The translations under genes and the position numbers were made by a program. Source: Aristolochia californica (Eukaryota > Streptophyta > Magnoliopsida > Piperales > Aristolochiaceae). Taken from it: DNA of 64,000 bases. The stretch is from contig JARWKL010000005.1 of the NCBI GenBank assembly GCA_029961685.1, forward strand, positions 19,868,164-19,932,163. The letters run 5' to 3'. Positions 49,044 to 61,732 of the stretch are shown piece by piece (the first letter of the stretch is position 1; each line of letters opens with the position of its first letter). Under the pieces are notes generated by a model, which ran no database searches, was not told the DNA's origin, and worked only from the letters and a program-made list of their open reading frames with translations.

Positions 49044-51646
49044 GGATCCATAGGTCATTTGCATCTTTAACATGTTTCAAGCATGCATATCCATTTTTTA
49101 AAACATGTGTAGAAAAAGCTTATCTTTCAAAAATTTTGTGCTACTAGTGTTGAACTAGTGGAATTTCCCAAAAGTTGGATAACAAAACTTTTGTGTTCAT
49201 TCGTGGTGTGTGAATAAACTTTCTTTATCTACATTTGTTTATTGCTTGAAATTCCTTCCATATTAAAACTCTAAAATTTTCATTTTGTCGAGATCTATTT
49301 GCCTTTTATCTCTTTTTTTGTTTACGAGATGAAGGGAAAGTGAAAACTCAAGTTTTGATTTAAGAAAAAAGTAAACATCCAAAATGGATATGCACAATTC
49401 AAAAATGTAGAGAGATAATTCCAAAAAGTGTTTGTAATTTTTTGGGATTGTAAACTCTTTTTAGTTTTTATATATCAGGTTCTGGAATTGTTAGGAAAAG
49501 TGGGAAGCAGGGGATTTTTAACTGAGTGTTGAATCCCAATCAATAAGTCATTACTTACATAAATAATTCCCATTACACATGGTAAATCACTTTACATTCA
49601 TCTATGATCGTTAGGTCAGCTTTATGTAAATGGGGAAAATAATGGATTGTTTGACTTGGGTAAATATCTCACCGCACGTTCACTTGAGAATTTAATGTTA
49701 TTCTCTTTAAAAGGTTTGGATCCATTGGTCATTTGCATCTTTAATATGTATGAAGAATGCATATCCATTTTTTAAAACAAGTGTAGAAAAACCTCTTTCT
49801 TATAAAATTCCAAGCTATGAGGGTTGAACTAGCGGAATATCCAAAACTCTGATAACAAAAATTTTTTCTTCATATGTGGTGAGTGAATAAATTTTCTTTA
49901 CTTAAATTTGGTATTGCTTTAAATTCTTTCCATACATAAACTCTCAAATTTTCATTTTGTTGTGATCCATTTGCCTTTTATCTCTTTTTTTTGTATACGA
50001 GATGAAGCGAAAGTGAAAACTCAACTTTTGTTTTATGAAAAATTTATAAATCTAAAAAGGAAATGAAAAATGCACTAATATAGAGAGATAATTCAAAAAA
50101 TTGTCTATAATTTTAGGGATTGCAAACTCTTTTTTGTTTTTATATATCAGGTTCTGCAATAGTCGGGAAAAGGGGGAGTAGGGGTTTTTTAACCGAGTGT
50201 TGACTCCCAATCCATAAGTCATTCCTTACAAAAATATAGACCGTTACGCATGATAAATCACTTTACAATCATCTATGATCGTTAGGTCCGCTTTTTGTAA
50301 ATGGCCAAAATAATGGCTTGTTTGACTTAGGTAAATATCCCACTGCACGTTCACTTGATAATTTAATGTTATTATCTTTAAAAGGTTTGGATCCATAGAT
50401 CATTTGAATATTTATTTTGTTTCAAGCATGCATATCCATTTCTTAAAACATGTGTAGAAAAAAACTCTTTCTTATAAAATTCCTATCTATTAGGGTTGAA
50501 CTAGTGGAATTTCCAAAACTTGGATAACAAAACTTTTGTGTTCATTTGTGGTGTGTGAATAAATTTTCTTTGCTTACATTTGTTATTGCTTTAAATTCTT
50601 TCGAAACATAAACTCTAAAATTTTCATTTTGTTGTGATCTATTTGCCTTTTTTTTTTTTTACGAGTGGAAGGGAAAGTAAAAACTCAAGTTTTGATTTTA
50701 GAAAAAGTATACATCAAAAACTGAAATGCACAATGCACAAATGTAGAGAGAGATAATTGCAAAAAGTGTCAGTAATTTTTAGGGATTGTAAACTCTTTTT
50801 AGTTTTTATATATCAGGTTCTGCAATCATCAGGAAAAGGGGATGGCGGGGGATTTGAAACAGTGTTGATTCGCAATCCATAAGTCATACCTTACAAAAAT
50901 ATAGCCCGTTACGCATGATAAGTCACTTTACAATCATCTATGATCGTTAGGTCAGCTTTCTTTAAATGGGAAAAATAATGGCTTGTTTGACTCTGGTAAA
51001 TATCCTACTGCACGATCATTTGAGAATTTAATGTTTTTGTCTTTAAAAGGTTTGGATCCATAGGTCATTTGCATCTTTAACATGTTTCAAGCATGCATAT
51101 CCATTTTTTAAAACATGTGTAGAAAAATCTCTTTCTTATAAAATTCTGAGATATTAGGCTTGAAATAGTGGAATTTCACTAACTTGGATAACAAAACTTT
51201 GTTTATTGCTTTAAATTCTATCGATACATAAACTCTAAAATTTTCATTTTGTTGTGATCTATTTGCCTTTTATCTCTTTTTTTTTTACAAGATCAAAGGT
51301 AAGTGAAAACTAATATACATCTAAAATGGAAATGCACAATTCACAAATGTAGAGAGAGATAATTCCAAAAAAGTGTTTGTAATTTTTAGGGATTGTATAA
51401 TCTTTTTAGTTTTTATTTATCAGGTTCTGCAGTCATCGGGAAAAGGGGGAGGAGGGGGATTTTTAACTGAGTGTTCACTCCCAATCCATAAGTCATTCTT
51501 GAAAAAAATATAGCCAATTACGCATGATAAATCACTTCGCAATCATCTTTGATCGTTAGGTCAGCTTTTTGTAAATTTGAAAAATAATGGCTTGCTTGAC
51601 TCGGGTAAATATCCCACCGCACATTCACTTGAGAATTTAATTTTAT
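49044..51646 (+). repeat. Tetramer higher-order repeat, copy 3
   Basis: Monomers start at 49044, 49718, 50389 and 51054 and follow the order of copies 1 and 2. The fourth again has ACAAAACTTTGTTTATT (51195) and a further gap at AAAACTAATATACATC (51310), where about 25 bp are lost. The copy ends at GAGAATTTAATTTTATATAA (51631-51650), where the sequence skips the next anchor and joins the ATAAAACTCCGAGC segment of another monomer. Confidence 0.86.
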
Positions 51647-52235
51647 ATAAAACTCCGAGCTATTAGGGGTTGAACTAGTGGAATTTCCCAAACTTGGATA
51701 ACCAAAATTTTGTGTTCATTTGCGATGTTTGAAAAAATTTGGTTTACTTATATTTGTTATTGCTTTAAATTCTTTCCATACATAAACTCTAAAATTTTCG
51801 TTTTGATGTGATCTATTTGCCTTTTATCTCTTTTTTTGTTTACGAGATTAAGGGAAAGTGTAAAGTCGAGTTTTGATTTAAGAAAAAAGTCTAGATCTAA
51901 AATGGAAATGCACAATGCACAAATGTAAAGAGAGATAATTCCAAAAAGTGTTTGTAATTTTAAGGGATTGTAAATTTTTTTAGTTTTTATATATCAGGTT
52001 CTGTAATCGTCAGGAAAAGGGGAGGCGGGGGACTTTTAACAGAGTGTTGACTCCCAATCCATTAGTAATTCCTTACAAAAATATAGCCCGTTACACATGA
52101 TAAATCACTTTACAACCATCTATGATCGTTAGGTCAACTTTTTTTAAATGGGCAAAATAAATGCTTGTTTGATTTGGGTAAATATTCCACCACACATTCA
52201 CATGGGAATTTAATGTTATTCTTTTTGAAAGGATT
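51054..52235 (+). repeat. Double-length interval caused by a lost anchor
   Basis: Two monomers lie between anchors, but the total is 1182 bp instead of about 1344. The anchor and about 105 bp around it (TTATTCTCTTTAAAAGG through TCTCTTTC) are deleted near 51641-51647. Two smaller losses (about 45 bp at 51198 and about 25 bp at 51312) make up the rest. The deletion coincides with the right end of the tetramer domain. Confidence 0.85.
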
Positions 52236-53100
52236 GGATCCATAGGCCATTTGCATCTTTGACATGTTTCTAGCATGCATATCCATTTTTTCAAACATGT
52301 GTAGAAAAATCTCTTTCATATAAAATTCCGAGCAATTAGAGTCGAACTAGTGGAATTTCCCAAACTTGGATAACCAAACTTTTGTGTTCATTTTTGGTGT
52401 CTGAATAAATTTTCTTTACTTACATTTGTTAATGCTTTAAATTCTTTCCATACTTAAACTCTAAAAGTTTCATTTTGTTGTGATCTATTTGCCTTTTATC
52501 GCTTTTTTTGTTTTCGAGATAAAGGGAAATTGAAAACTCAAGTTTTGGTTTAAGAAAAAATTATACATCTAAAACGGAAATGCACAATGCACAAATGCAG
52601 AGAGGGATAATTCCAGAAAGTGTCTGTAATTTTTACGGATTGTAAACTATTTTAAGTTTTTAGATATCTGGCTCTGCAATCGTCGGGAAAAGAGGGAGGC
52701 AAGGTATTTTTAACTAAGCATTGACTCCCAATCCATAAGTCATTCCTTACAAAATATAGCAAGTTACGCAAGATAAATCACTTTACAGTCATCTATTATC
52801 GTTAGGTCAGCTTTTTGTAAATGGGTAATCTAATGTCTTATTTGACTCAGGTAAATATCCCACCGCACAATCACTTGAGAATTTAATGTTATTCTCTTTA
52901 AAAAGGTTTGGATCCATAAGTCATTTGCATCTTTAACTTGTTTCAAGTTGCATATCCATTTTTTATAACATATGTAGAAAAATATATTTCTTGTAAAATT
53001 CCGAGCTATTAGGGTTGAACTAGTGGAATTTCCCAAACTTGGATAACCAAACTTTTATGTTCATTTGTGATGTCTAAATAAATTTTCTTTATTTATATTT
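51647..53100 (+). repeat. Transition monomers between tetramer and pentamer domains
   Basis: Anchors are at 52236 and 52910. From here on, monomers more often read GGATAACCAAACTTTTGTG, GATGTCTGAATAAATTTTC and CATGGGAATTTAATG or TTGGGAATTTAATG, in place of the TTGAGAATTTAATG typical of the first 52 kb. No other content is seen. Confidence 0.8.
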
Positions 53101-55579
53101 TTTATTGCCTTAAATTCTTTCCATACATAAACTCTAAAATTTTCATTTTGTTGTGATCTATTTTCCTTTTATCTCTTTTTTTGTTTTCAAGATGAAGGGA
53201 AAGTTAAAACTCAAGTTTCAATTTAAGAAAAAAGTAAACATCTAAAATGGAAGTGCACAAAGCACAAATGTAGAGAAAGATAATTTCAAAAAAGTATCTA
53301 TAATTTTTAGGGATTGTAAATTCTTTTTAAATTTTATATATGAGGTTTTGCAATCGACAAGAAAAGGGGGTGGCGGGTAATTTTTAAGTTAGTGTTGACT
53401 CCCAATCCATAAATCATTTCTAACAAAAATATAGCCGTTTTATGCATATTAAATCACTTTACAATTGTCTATGATAGTTAGGTCAGCTTTCTATAAATGG
53501 GCAAAATAATGGCATGTTTGACTCGAGTAAATATCACACTAGACGTTCACTTGGGAATTTAATGTTATTCTCTTTAAAAGGTTTTGATCCATAGGTGATT
53601 TGCATCTTTAACATGTTTCAAGCATGCATTGCCATTTTTTAAAACATGGGTAGAAAAATCACTTTCTTATAAAATTCCGAGCTATTAGGGTTGCTAGTGG
53701 AACTTCCCAAACTTGGATAACAAAACTTTTGTATTCCTTTGTGGTTTGTGAATAAATTTTCTTTACTTAAAATTTGTTATTGCTTTAAATTCTTTCCATA
53801 CATACACTCTAAAATTTTAATTTTGTTGCGATCTATTTACCTTTTATCCCTCTTTTGTTTACGAGATGAAGGGAAAGTGAAAACTCAAGTTTTGATTTAA
53901 GAAAAAGTATACATCTAAAATGTAAATGCACATTGCACAAATGTAGAGAGTGAAGATTCCAAAAAGTGTCTGTAATTTTTAGGGATTGTAAACTCTTTTT
54001 AATTTTTATAAATGAGGTTTCGCTATCATCGGGAAAAGGGGGTGGCGGCCAATTTTAAAGTGAGTGTTGATTCCCAATCCATAAGTCATTCCTTACATAA
54101 ATGTAGCCCGTTGCACATGTTAAATCACTTTACAATCGTCTATTATAGTTAGGTCAGCTTTTTGAAAATGGGCAAAATAATGGCTTTTTTGACTCAGGTA
54201 AATATCCCACTACAGGTTCACTCGGGAACTTATTGTGATTCTCTTTAAAAGGATTGGATCCATTGGTCATTTGCATCTTTAACATGTTTCAATCATGCAT
54301 ATTTATTTTTTAAAACATGTGTAGAAAAATCTCTTTCTTATAAATTTCCAACCTATTAGGGTTGAACTAGTGGAATTAACTTTTGTGTTCATTTGTGGTA
54401 TGTTAATAAATTTTCTTTACTTAAATTTGTTATTGCTTTAAATTCTTTCCATACATAAACTCTAAAATATTCATTTTGTTGCGTTCTATTTGCCTTTTAT
54501 CCATTTTTTAGTTTTCGAGATGAAGGGAAAGTGAAAACTCAAGTTTTGATTTAAGAAAAAATTATAGATCTAAAATTGAAATGCACAATGCACAAAATTA
54601 GAGAGAGATAATTCAAAAAATTTTATGCAATTTTTAGGGATTGTAAACTCTTTTTACTTTTTATATATCAGCTTCTGCTATAGTCGGGAAAAGGGGGAGG
54701 CGGGGGATTTTTAACTGAGTGTTGACTCCCAATCCATAATTCAATCCTTACAAAAATATAGCCCATCATGCTTGATAAATCACTTTACAATCATCTATGA
54801 TCGTTTGGTCAGCTTTTTGTAAATGGGCAAAATAAAGGCTTGTTTGATTCGTTTAAATATCCCACTGCACGTTCATTTAGGAATTTATTGTTATTCTATT
54901 TAAAAGGTTTGGATCCATAGGTCATTTGAATCTTTAACATGTTTAATATATGCATATCCATTTTTTAAAGCATGTGTAGAAAAATCTTTTTCTTAAAAAA
55001 TTCTGAGCTATTAGGGTTGAACTAGTGGAAAAATCACAAACTTGGATAACAAAACATTTGTGTTCATTTGTGGTGTGTGAATAAATTTTCTTTACTTACA
55101 TTTGTTATTGCTTTAAATTCTTTCCATACAGAAACACTAAAATTTTCATTTTTTTCAATCTATTTGCCTTTTAACGCATTTTTTTACGACATGAAGGGAA
55201 AATGAAAACTCAAGTTTTTATTTAAGAAAAAAGTATACATATAAATGGAAATTCACAATGGACAAATGTAGAGAGGGATAATTCCAAAAAGGGTCTATAA
55301 TTTTTAGGGATTGTTAATTCTTTTTAAGCTTTTATATATCTGGTTCTGCAATCGCCGACAAAAGGGGGAGGCAAGGGCTTTTTAACTAAGCGTTAACTCC
55401 CAATCCACAAGTCATTCCTTACAAAAATAATGCCCGTTACACATGATAAAATACTTTATAATCATCTATGATCGTTAGGTCAACTTTTTGTAAATGGGGA
55501 AAATAATGGCTTTTTGACTCGGGTAAATATCCCACCGCACGTTCACTTGGGAACTTAAGGTTATTTTTTTAATAGGTTA
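53101..55579 (+). repeat. Pentamer higher-order repeat, copy 1 (similar part)
   Basis: This stretch follows 56401-58870 at an offset of 3303 bp, changing to 3290 after a deletion in copy 2 near 57101. Shared private marks include TCAAGATGAAGGGAAAGTTA, GGAAGTGCACAAAGCACAAA, GCATATTAAATCACTTTACA, AACTTATTGTGATTCTC, TGGAATTAACTTTTGTGTTC (a ~20 bp deletion at 54376), CCCATCATGCTTGATAAATC and TTTTAACGCATTTTTTTACG. Anchors are 53585 (TGATCC), 54256, 54911 and 55580. Confidence 0.88.
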
Positions 55580-56210
55580 TGATCCCTAGGTCATTTACAT
55601 CATTAACATGTTTCATGCATGCGTATTCATTTTTTTAAACATGTGTAGAAAAATCACTTTCTTATACAATTCCGAGCTATTAGGGTTGAACTAGTGGAAT
55701 TTCCAAAACTTGGATAACCAAACTTTTGTGTTCATTTGTGATGTCTGAATAAATTTTCTTTACTTAAATTTTTTATTGCTTTAAATTCTTTCCATACATA
55801 AACTCTAAAATTTTCATTTTGTTGTGATCTATTTGCCTTTTATCTCTTTTTTTTTTTCGAGATGAAGGGAAAGTGTAAACTCGAGTTTTGATTTAAGAAA
55901 AAAGTATACATATAAAATGGAAATGCACAATACACAAATGACAGTAATTTTTAGGGATTGTAAAATTTTTTAATTTTTATATATCAGTTTTTGCAATCAT
56001 CTGGAAAAGCAGAGGCAGGGGACCTTTAATAGAGTGTTGACTCCCAATCCATATGTCATTCCCCGTTACGCATGATAAATCACTTTACAATCATCCATAA
56101 TCGTTAGGTCAGCTTTTTGTAAATGGGAAAAATAATAGCTTTGTTTGACTCGGGTAAATATCCCTCCGCACGTTCACTTTGGAATTTAATCTTATTCTTT
56201 TAAAAGGTTT
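55580..56210 (+). repeat. Short monomer (631 bp) with two deletions
   Basis: About 27 bp are missing at ACACAAATGACAGTAATTTT (55932-55951), where the GTAGAGAGAGATAATTCC element has been removed. About 14 bp are missing at GTCATTCCCCGTTACGC (near 56055). The anchor itself is altered to TGATCC. This monomer is the part of the pentamer not represented in the second copy. Confidence 0.85.
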
Positions 56211-56400
56211 GGATCCATAGGTCATTTGCATCTTTAACATGTTTCAAGGATGCATATCCTTTTTTTAAAACATGTGTAGAAAAATATCTTTCTTATAAAA
56301 TTCCGAGCTATTAGGGTTGAACTAGTAGAATTTTCCCAAACTTGGATAACAATACTTTTGTGTTCATTTGTGCTGTGTAAATAAATATTCTTTACTTACA

Positions 56401-58871
56401 TTTGTTATTGCTTTAAATTCTTTCCATACATAAACTCTAAAATTTTCATTTTGTTGTGATCTATTTTCCTTTTATCTCTTTTTTTGTTTTCAAGATGAAG
56501 GGAAAGTTAAAACTCAAGTTTCGATTTAAGAAAAAAGTAAACATCTAAAATGGAAGTGCACAAAGCACAAATGTAGAGAAAGATAATTCCAAAAAAGTAT
56601 CTATAATTTTTAGGGATTGTAAATTATTTTTAAATTTTATATATGAGGTTTTGCAATCGACAGGAAAAGGGGGTGGCGGGTAATTTTTAAGTTAGTGTTG
56701 ACTCCCAATCCATAAATCATTTCTAACAAAAATATAGCCTTTTTATGCATATTAAATCACTTTACAATCGTCTATGATCGTTAGGTCAGCTTTCTATAAA
56801 TGGGCAAAATAATGGCATGTTTGACTCGAGTAAATATCACACTAGACGTTCACTTGGGAATTTAATGTTATTCTCTTTAAAAGGTTTTGATCCATAGGTG
56901 ATTTGCATCTTTAACATGTTTCAAGCATGTATTGCCATTTTTTAAAACATGTGTAGAAAAATCACTTTCTTATAAAATTCCGAGCTATTAGGGTTGCTAG
57001 TGGAACTTCCCAAACTTGGATAACAAAACTTTTGTATTCCTTTGTGGTTTGTGAATAAATTTTCTTTACTTAAAATTTGTTATTGCTTTAAATTCTTTCC
57101 CTATTTTTATTTTGTTGCGATCTATTTACCTTTTATCCCTTTTTTTGTTTACGAGATGAAGGGAAAGTGAAAACTCAAGTTTTTATTTAAGAAAAAGTAT
57201 ACATCTAAAATGTAAATGCACAATGCACAAATGTAGAGAGTGAAGATTCCAAAAAGTGTCTATAATTTTTAGGGATTTTAAACTCTTTTTAATTTTTATA
57301 AATGAGGTTTCGCTATCGTCGGGAAAAGGGGGTGGCAGCCAATTTTAAAGTGAGTGTTGATTCCCAATCCATAAGTCATTCCTTACATAAATGTAGCCCG
57401 TTGCACATGTTAAATCACTTTACAATCGTCTATTATAGTTAGGTCAGCTTTTTGAAAATGGGCAAAATAATGGCTTTTTTGACTCAGGTAAATATCCCAC
57501 TACAGGTTCACTTGGGAACTTATTGTGATTCTCTTTAAAAGGATTGGATCCATTGGTCATTTGCATCTTTAACATGTTTCAAGCATGCATATTCATTTTT
57601 TAAAACATGTGTAGAAAAATCTCTTTCTTATAAATTTCCGACCTATTAGGGTTGAACTAGTGGAATTAACTTTTGTGTTCATTTGTGGTATGTTAATAAA
57701 TTTTCTTTACTTAAACTTGTTATTGCTTTAAATTCTTTCCATACATAAACTGTAAAATATTCATTTTGTTGCGTTCTATTTGCCTTTTATCCATTTTTTA
57801 GTTTTCGAGATGAAGGGAAAGTGAAAACTCAAGTTTTGATTTAAGAAAAAATTATAGATCTAAAATTGAAATGCACAATGCACAAAATTAGAGAGAGATA
57901 ATTCAAAAAATTTTATGCAATTTTTAGGGATTGTAAACTCTTTTTACTTTTTATATATCAGCTTCTGCTATAGTCGGGAAAAGGGGGAGGCGGGGGATTT
58001 TTAACTGAGTGTTGACTCCCAATCCATAATTCAATCCTTACAAAAATATAGCCCATCATGCTTGATAAATCACTTTACAATCATCTATGATCGTTTGGTC
58101 AGCTTTTTGTAAATGGGCAAAATAAAGGCTTGTTTGATTCGTTTAAATATCCCACTGCACGTTCATTTAGGAATTTATTGTTATTCTATTTAAAAGGTTT
58201 GGATCCATAGGTCATTTGAATCTTTAACATGTTTAATATATGCATATCCATTTTTTAAAGCATGTGTAGAAAAATCTTTTTCTTAAAAAATTCTGAGCTA
58301 TTAGGGTTGAACTAGTGGAAAAATCACAAACTTGGATAACAAAACATTTGTGTTCATTTGTGGTGTGTGAATAAATTTTCTTTACTTACATTTGTTATTG
58401 CTTTAAATTCTTTCCATACAGAAACACTAAAATTTTCATTTTTTTCAATCTATTTACCTTTTAACGCATTTTTTTACGACATGAAGGGAAAGTGAAAACT
58501 CAAGTTTTTATTTAAGAAAAAAGTATAAATCTAAAATGGAAATTCACAATGGACAAATTTAGAGAGGGATAATTCCAAAAAAGGTCTATAATTTTTAGGG
58601 ATTGTTAATTCTTTTTAAGGTTTTATATATCTGGTTCTGCAATCGCCGACAAAAGGGGGAGGCAAGGGATTTTTAACTAAGCGTTAACTCCCAATCCACA
58701 AGTCATTCCTTACAAAAATAATGCCCGTTACACACGATAAAATACTTTATAATCATCTATGATCGTTAGGTCAACTTTTTGTAAATGGGGAAAATAATGG
58801 CTTTTTGACTCGGGTAAATATCCCACCGCACGTTCACTTGGGAAGTTAAGGTTATTTTTTTTAAAAGGATT
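56401..58871 (+). repeat. Pentamer higher-order repeat, copy 2
   Basis: Anchors 56888, 57546 and 58201 match 53585, 54256 and 54911. The copy differs by a deletion of about 19 bp at TCTTTCCCTATTTTTATTTT near 57101, and by scattered substitutions, several of them C/T or G/A. At about 58865 it leaves the copy-1 order. Copy 1 continues as GGTTATGATCCCTAGG, while copy 2 continues as GGATTGGATCCATTGG, the start of a type like 54256 or 57546. Confidence 0.87.
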
Positions 58872-60870
58872 GGATCCATTGGTCATTTACATCTTTAACA
58901 TGTTTCAAGCATTCATATTCATTTTTTAAAATATGTGTAGAAAAATCCTTTTCTTGTAAATTTCCGACCTATTAGGGTTGAACTAGTGGAATTAACTTTT
59001 GTGTTCATTTGTGGTGTGTTAATAAATTTTCTTTACTTAAATTTGTTATTGCTTTAAATTCTTTCCATTCATATATTCTAATATTTTCATTTTGTTGTGA
59101 TCTATGTGCCTTTTATCTTTTTTTTTTTTAATGAGATGAAGGGAAAGTGAAAACTTAAGTTTTTATTTAAGAAACAGGTAAACATCTAAAATGGAAATGC
59201 ACAATGCATAAATATAGAGAGAGATAATTCCTAAAATTGTCTGTAATTTTTAGGGATTGTAAACTCTTTTTAGTTTTTATATATTAGGTTTTGCAATCAT
59301 CAAGAAAAGGGGAAGCCGGGAGATTTTTAACTGAGTGTTTACTCCCAATCCATCAGTCATTCCCTACAAAAATATAGCCTGTTATGCATGATAAATAACT
59401 TTACAATCATCTATAATCGTTATGTCAGATTTTTGTAAATGGGCAAAGTAATGGCTTCTTTGACTCGGGCAAATATCCCACCACCTGTTCACATGGGAAT
59501 TTAATGTTATTCTCTTTAAAAGGTTTGGATCCATAGGTAATTTGAGTCTTTAACATGTTTCAAGCATGCATATCCCTTTTTTAAAACAAGTGTAGAAAAA
59601 TCTCTTTCTTTATAAAATTCCGAGCTATTAGGGTGGAACTAGTGAAACTTCCCAAACTTGGATAAAAAAACTTTTGTATTCATTTGTGGTGTGTCAATAA
59701 ATTTTCTTTACTTACATTTGTTATTGCTATAAATTATTTCCATACATAAACTCTAAAATATTCATTTTGTTACGATCTATTTGCCTTTTATCCCTTTTTT
59801 AGTTTACGAGATGAAGGGAAAGTGAAAACTCAAGTTTTGATTTAAGAAAAAAGTATACATCTAAAATGGAAATGCACATTGCAAAAATGTAGAGAGAGAT
59901 AATTCCAAAAAGTGTCTGTAATTTTTAGCAAATGCAAAATCTTTTTAATTTTTATATATGAGGTTTTGCAATCGTCGGGAAAACAGGGTGGCGGGCGATT
60001 TTTAAGAGAGTGATGACTCCCAATCCATAAATCATTCCTTAAAAAAATATAGCCTGTTACACATCATAAATCACTTTACAATCGTCTATTATCGTTAGGT
60101 CAGCTTTTTGTAAATAGGCAAAATAATGGCTTGTTTGACTCAGATGAATATCCCATCGCACGTTCACTTGGGAATTTAATGTGATTCTCTTGAAAAGGAT
60201 TGGATCCACAGGTCATTTGGATTTTTAACATGTTTCAAGCATGCATATCCATTTTTTAAAACATGTGTAGAAAAATCTTTTTTTTATAAAATTTCGAGCT
60301 ATTGGGGTTGAACTAGTGGAATTTCCAAAACATGGATAACAAAAATTTTGTGTTCATTTGTGGTGTGTGAATAAATTTTCTTTACTTACATTTTTATTGC
60401 TTTAAATTCTTTCCATACATACACTCTAAAATTTTCATTTTGTAGTGATCTATTTGCCTTTTATCTCTTTTTTTTTGCGAGATGAATTGAATGTGAAAAC
60501 TCAAGTTTATTTTTAAGAAAGAAGTATACATCTAAAATGGAAATGCACAATGCGCAAATGTAGAGAAGGATAATTCCAAAAAGTGTCTGTATTTTTTGGG
60601 ATCTTAAACTCTTTTTAGTTTTTAAATATCAGGTTCTACAATCGTCGGGAAAAGGGGGTGGTAGGGTATTTTTACTTTGTGTTGACTCCCAATCCATAAG
60701 TCATTCCTTAAAAAAGTATAGCACATTCCTCATGATAAATCACTTTCCAATCATCAATGATCGTTAGGTCAACTTTTTGTAAATAGGCCAAATAATGGCT
60801 TGTTTGACTCGGTTAAATATCCCACCGCATGTTCACTTGAGAATTTAATGTTATTCTCTTTAAAAGGTTT
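58872..60870 (+). repeat. Three monomers after the pentamer domain
   Basis: Anchors lie at 58872, 59527 and 60202. The first begins like 54256 and 57546, carrying the same TGGAATTAACTTTTGTGTTC deletion (at 58988), and later diverges. That makes three monomers in the window with this deletion. The others are ordinary, with GGATTGGATCCACAGG at 60198. Confidence 0.82.
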
Positions 60871-61732
60871 GGATCCATAGGTCATTTGTATCTTTAACAA
60901 GTTTTAAGCATGCATATCAATTTTTTAAAACATGTTTAGAAAAAAAAATTCTTATAAAATTCCAAGCTATTAGGGTTCAACTAGTGGAATTTCCCAAAAC
61001 TAAGACAACAAAAATTTTGTGTTCATTTGTGGTGTGTAAATAAATTTTATTTACTTACATTTGTCACTGATTTAAATTCCTAATCATCTTTCAGTAATGC
61101 ATATCCATTTTTCAAAACATGTGTAGAAAAATATCTTTCTTATAAAATTCCGAGATATTTGGGTTGAACTAATGGAATTTCAAAAACTTGGATAACAAAA
61201 CTTTTGTGTTCATTTGTGATGTGTGAATAAATTTTATTTACTTACATTTCTTATTTCTTTAAATTCCTTAGATACATAAACTCTAAAATTTTCATTTTGT
61301 TGTGATCTATTTGCCTTTTATCTCTTTTTTTGTTTACGAGGTGAACGGAAAGTTAAAACTCAAGTTTTTATTTAAGAAAAAAGTATACTTCTAAAATGGA
61401 AATGCACAATGCACAAAATTAGAGAGAGATAATTCAAAAAAGTTTCTACCATTTTTAGGGATTGTAAACTCTTTTTAGTTTTTAAATATCAGGTTCCGCT
61501 ATAGTCGGGAAAAGGGGGGAGTCGGGGGATTTTTAATTGAGTGTTAACTCCCAATCCATAATTTATTCCTTACAAAAATAGAGCCAGTTACACTTGATAA
61601 ATCACTTTAGAATCATCTATGACCGTTTGGTCAACTTTTTGTAAATGGGCAAAATAATGACTTGTTTGATTCTGGTAAATATCCCACCGCACGTTCACTT
61701 AGGAATTTAATGTTATTCACTTTTGAAGGTTT
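60871..61732 (+). repeat. Extended monomer (862 bp) with internal duplication
   Basis: The monomer runs normally to CACTGATTTAAATTC near 61079. After a short stretch TAATCATCTTTCAG it restarts at TAATGCATATCCATTTTT, a phase about 170 bp earlier. The segment from GCATAT through the ACTTACATTT element is therefore present twice (about 60910-61078 and 61096-61260). The two copies differ at many positions, so the second was probably taken from a different monomer, not made by slippage on the first. Confidence 0.87.
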
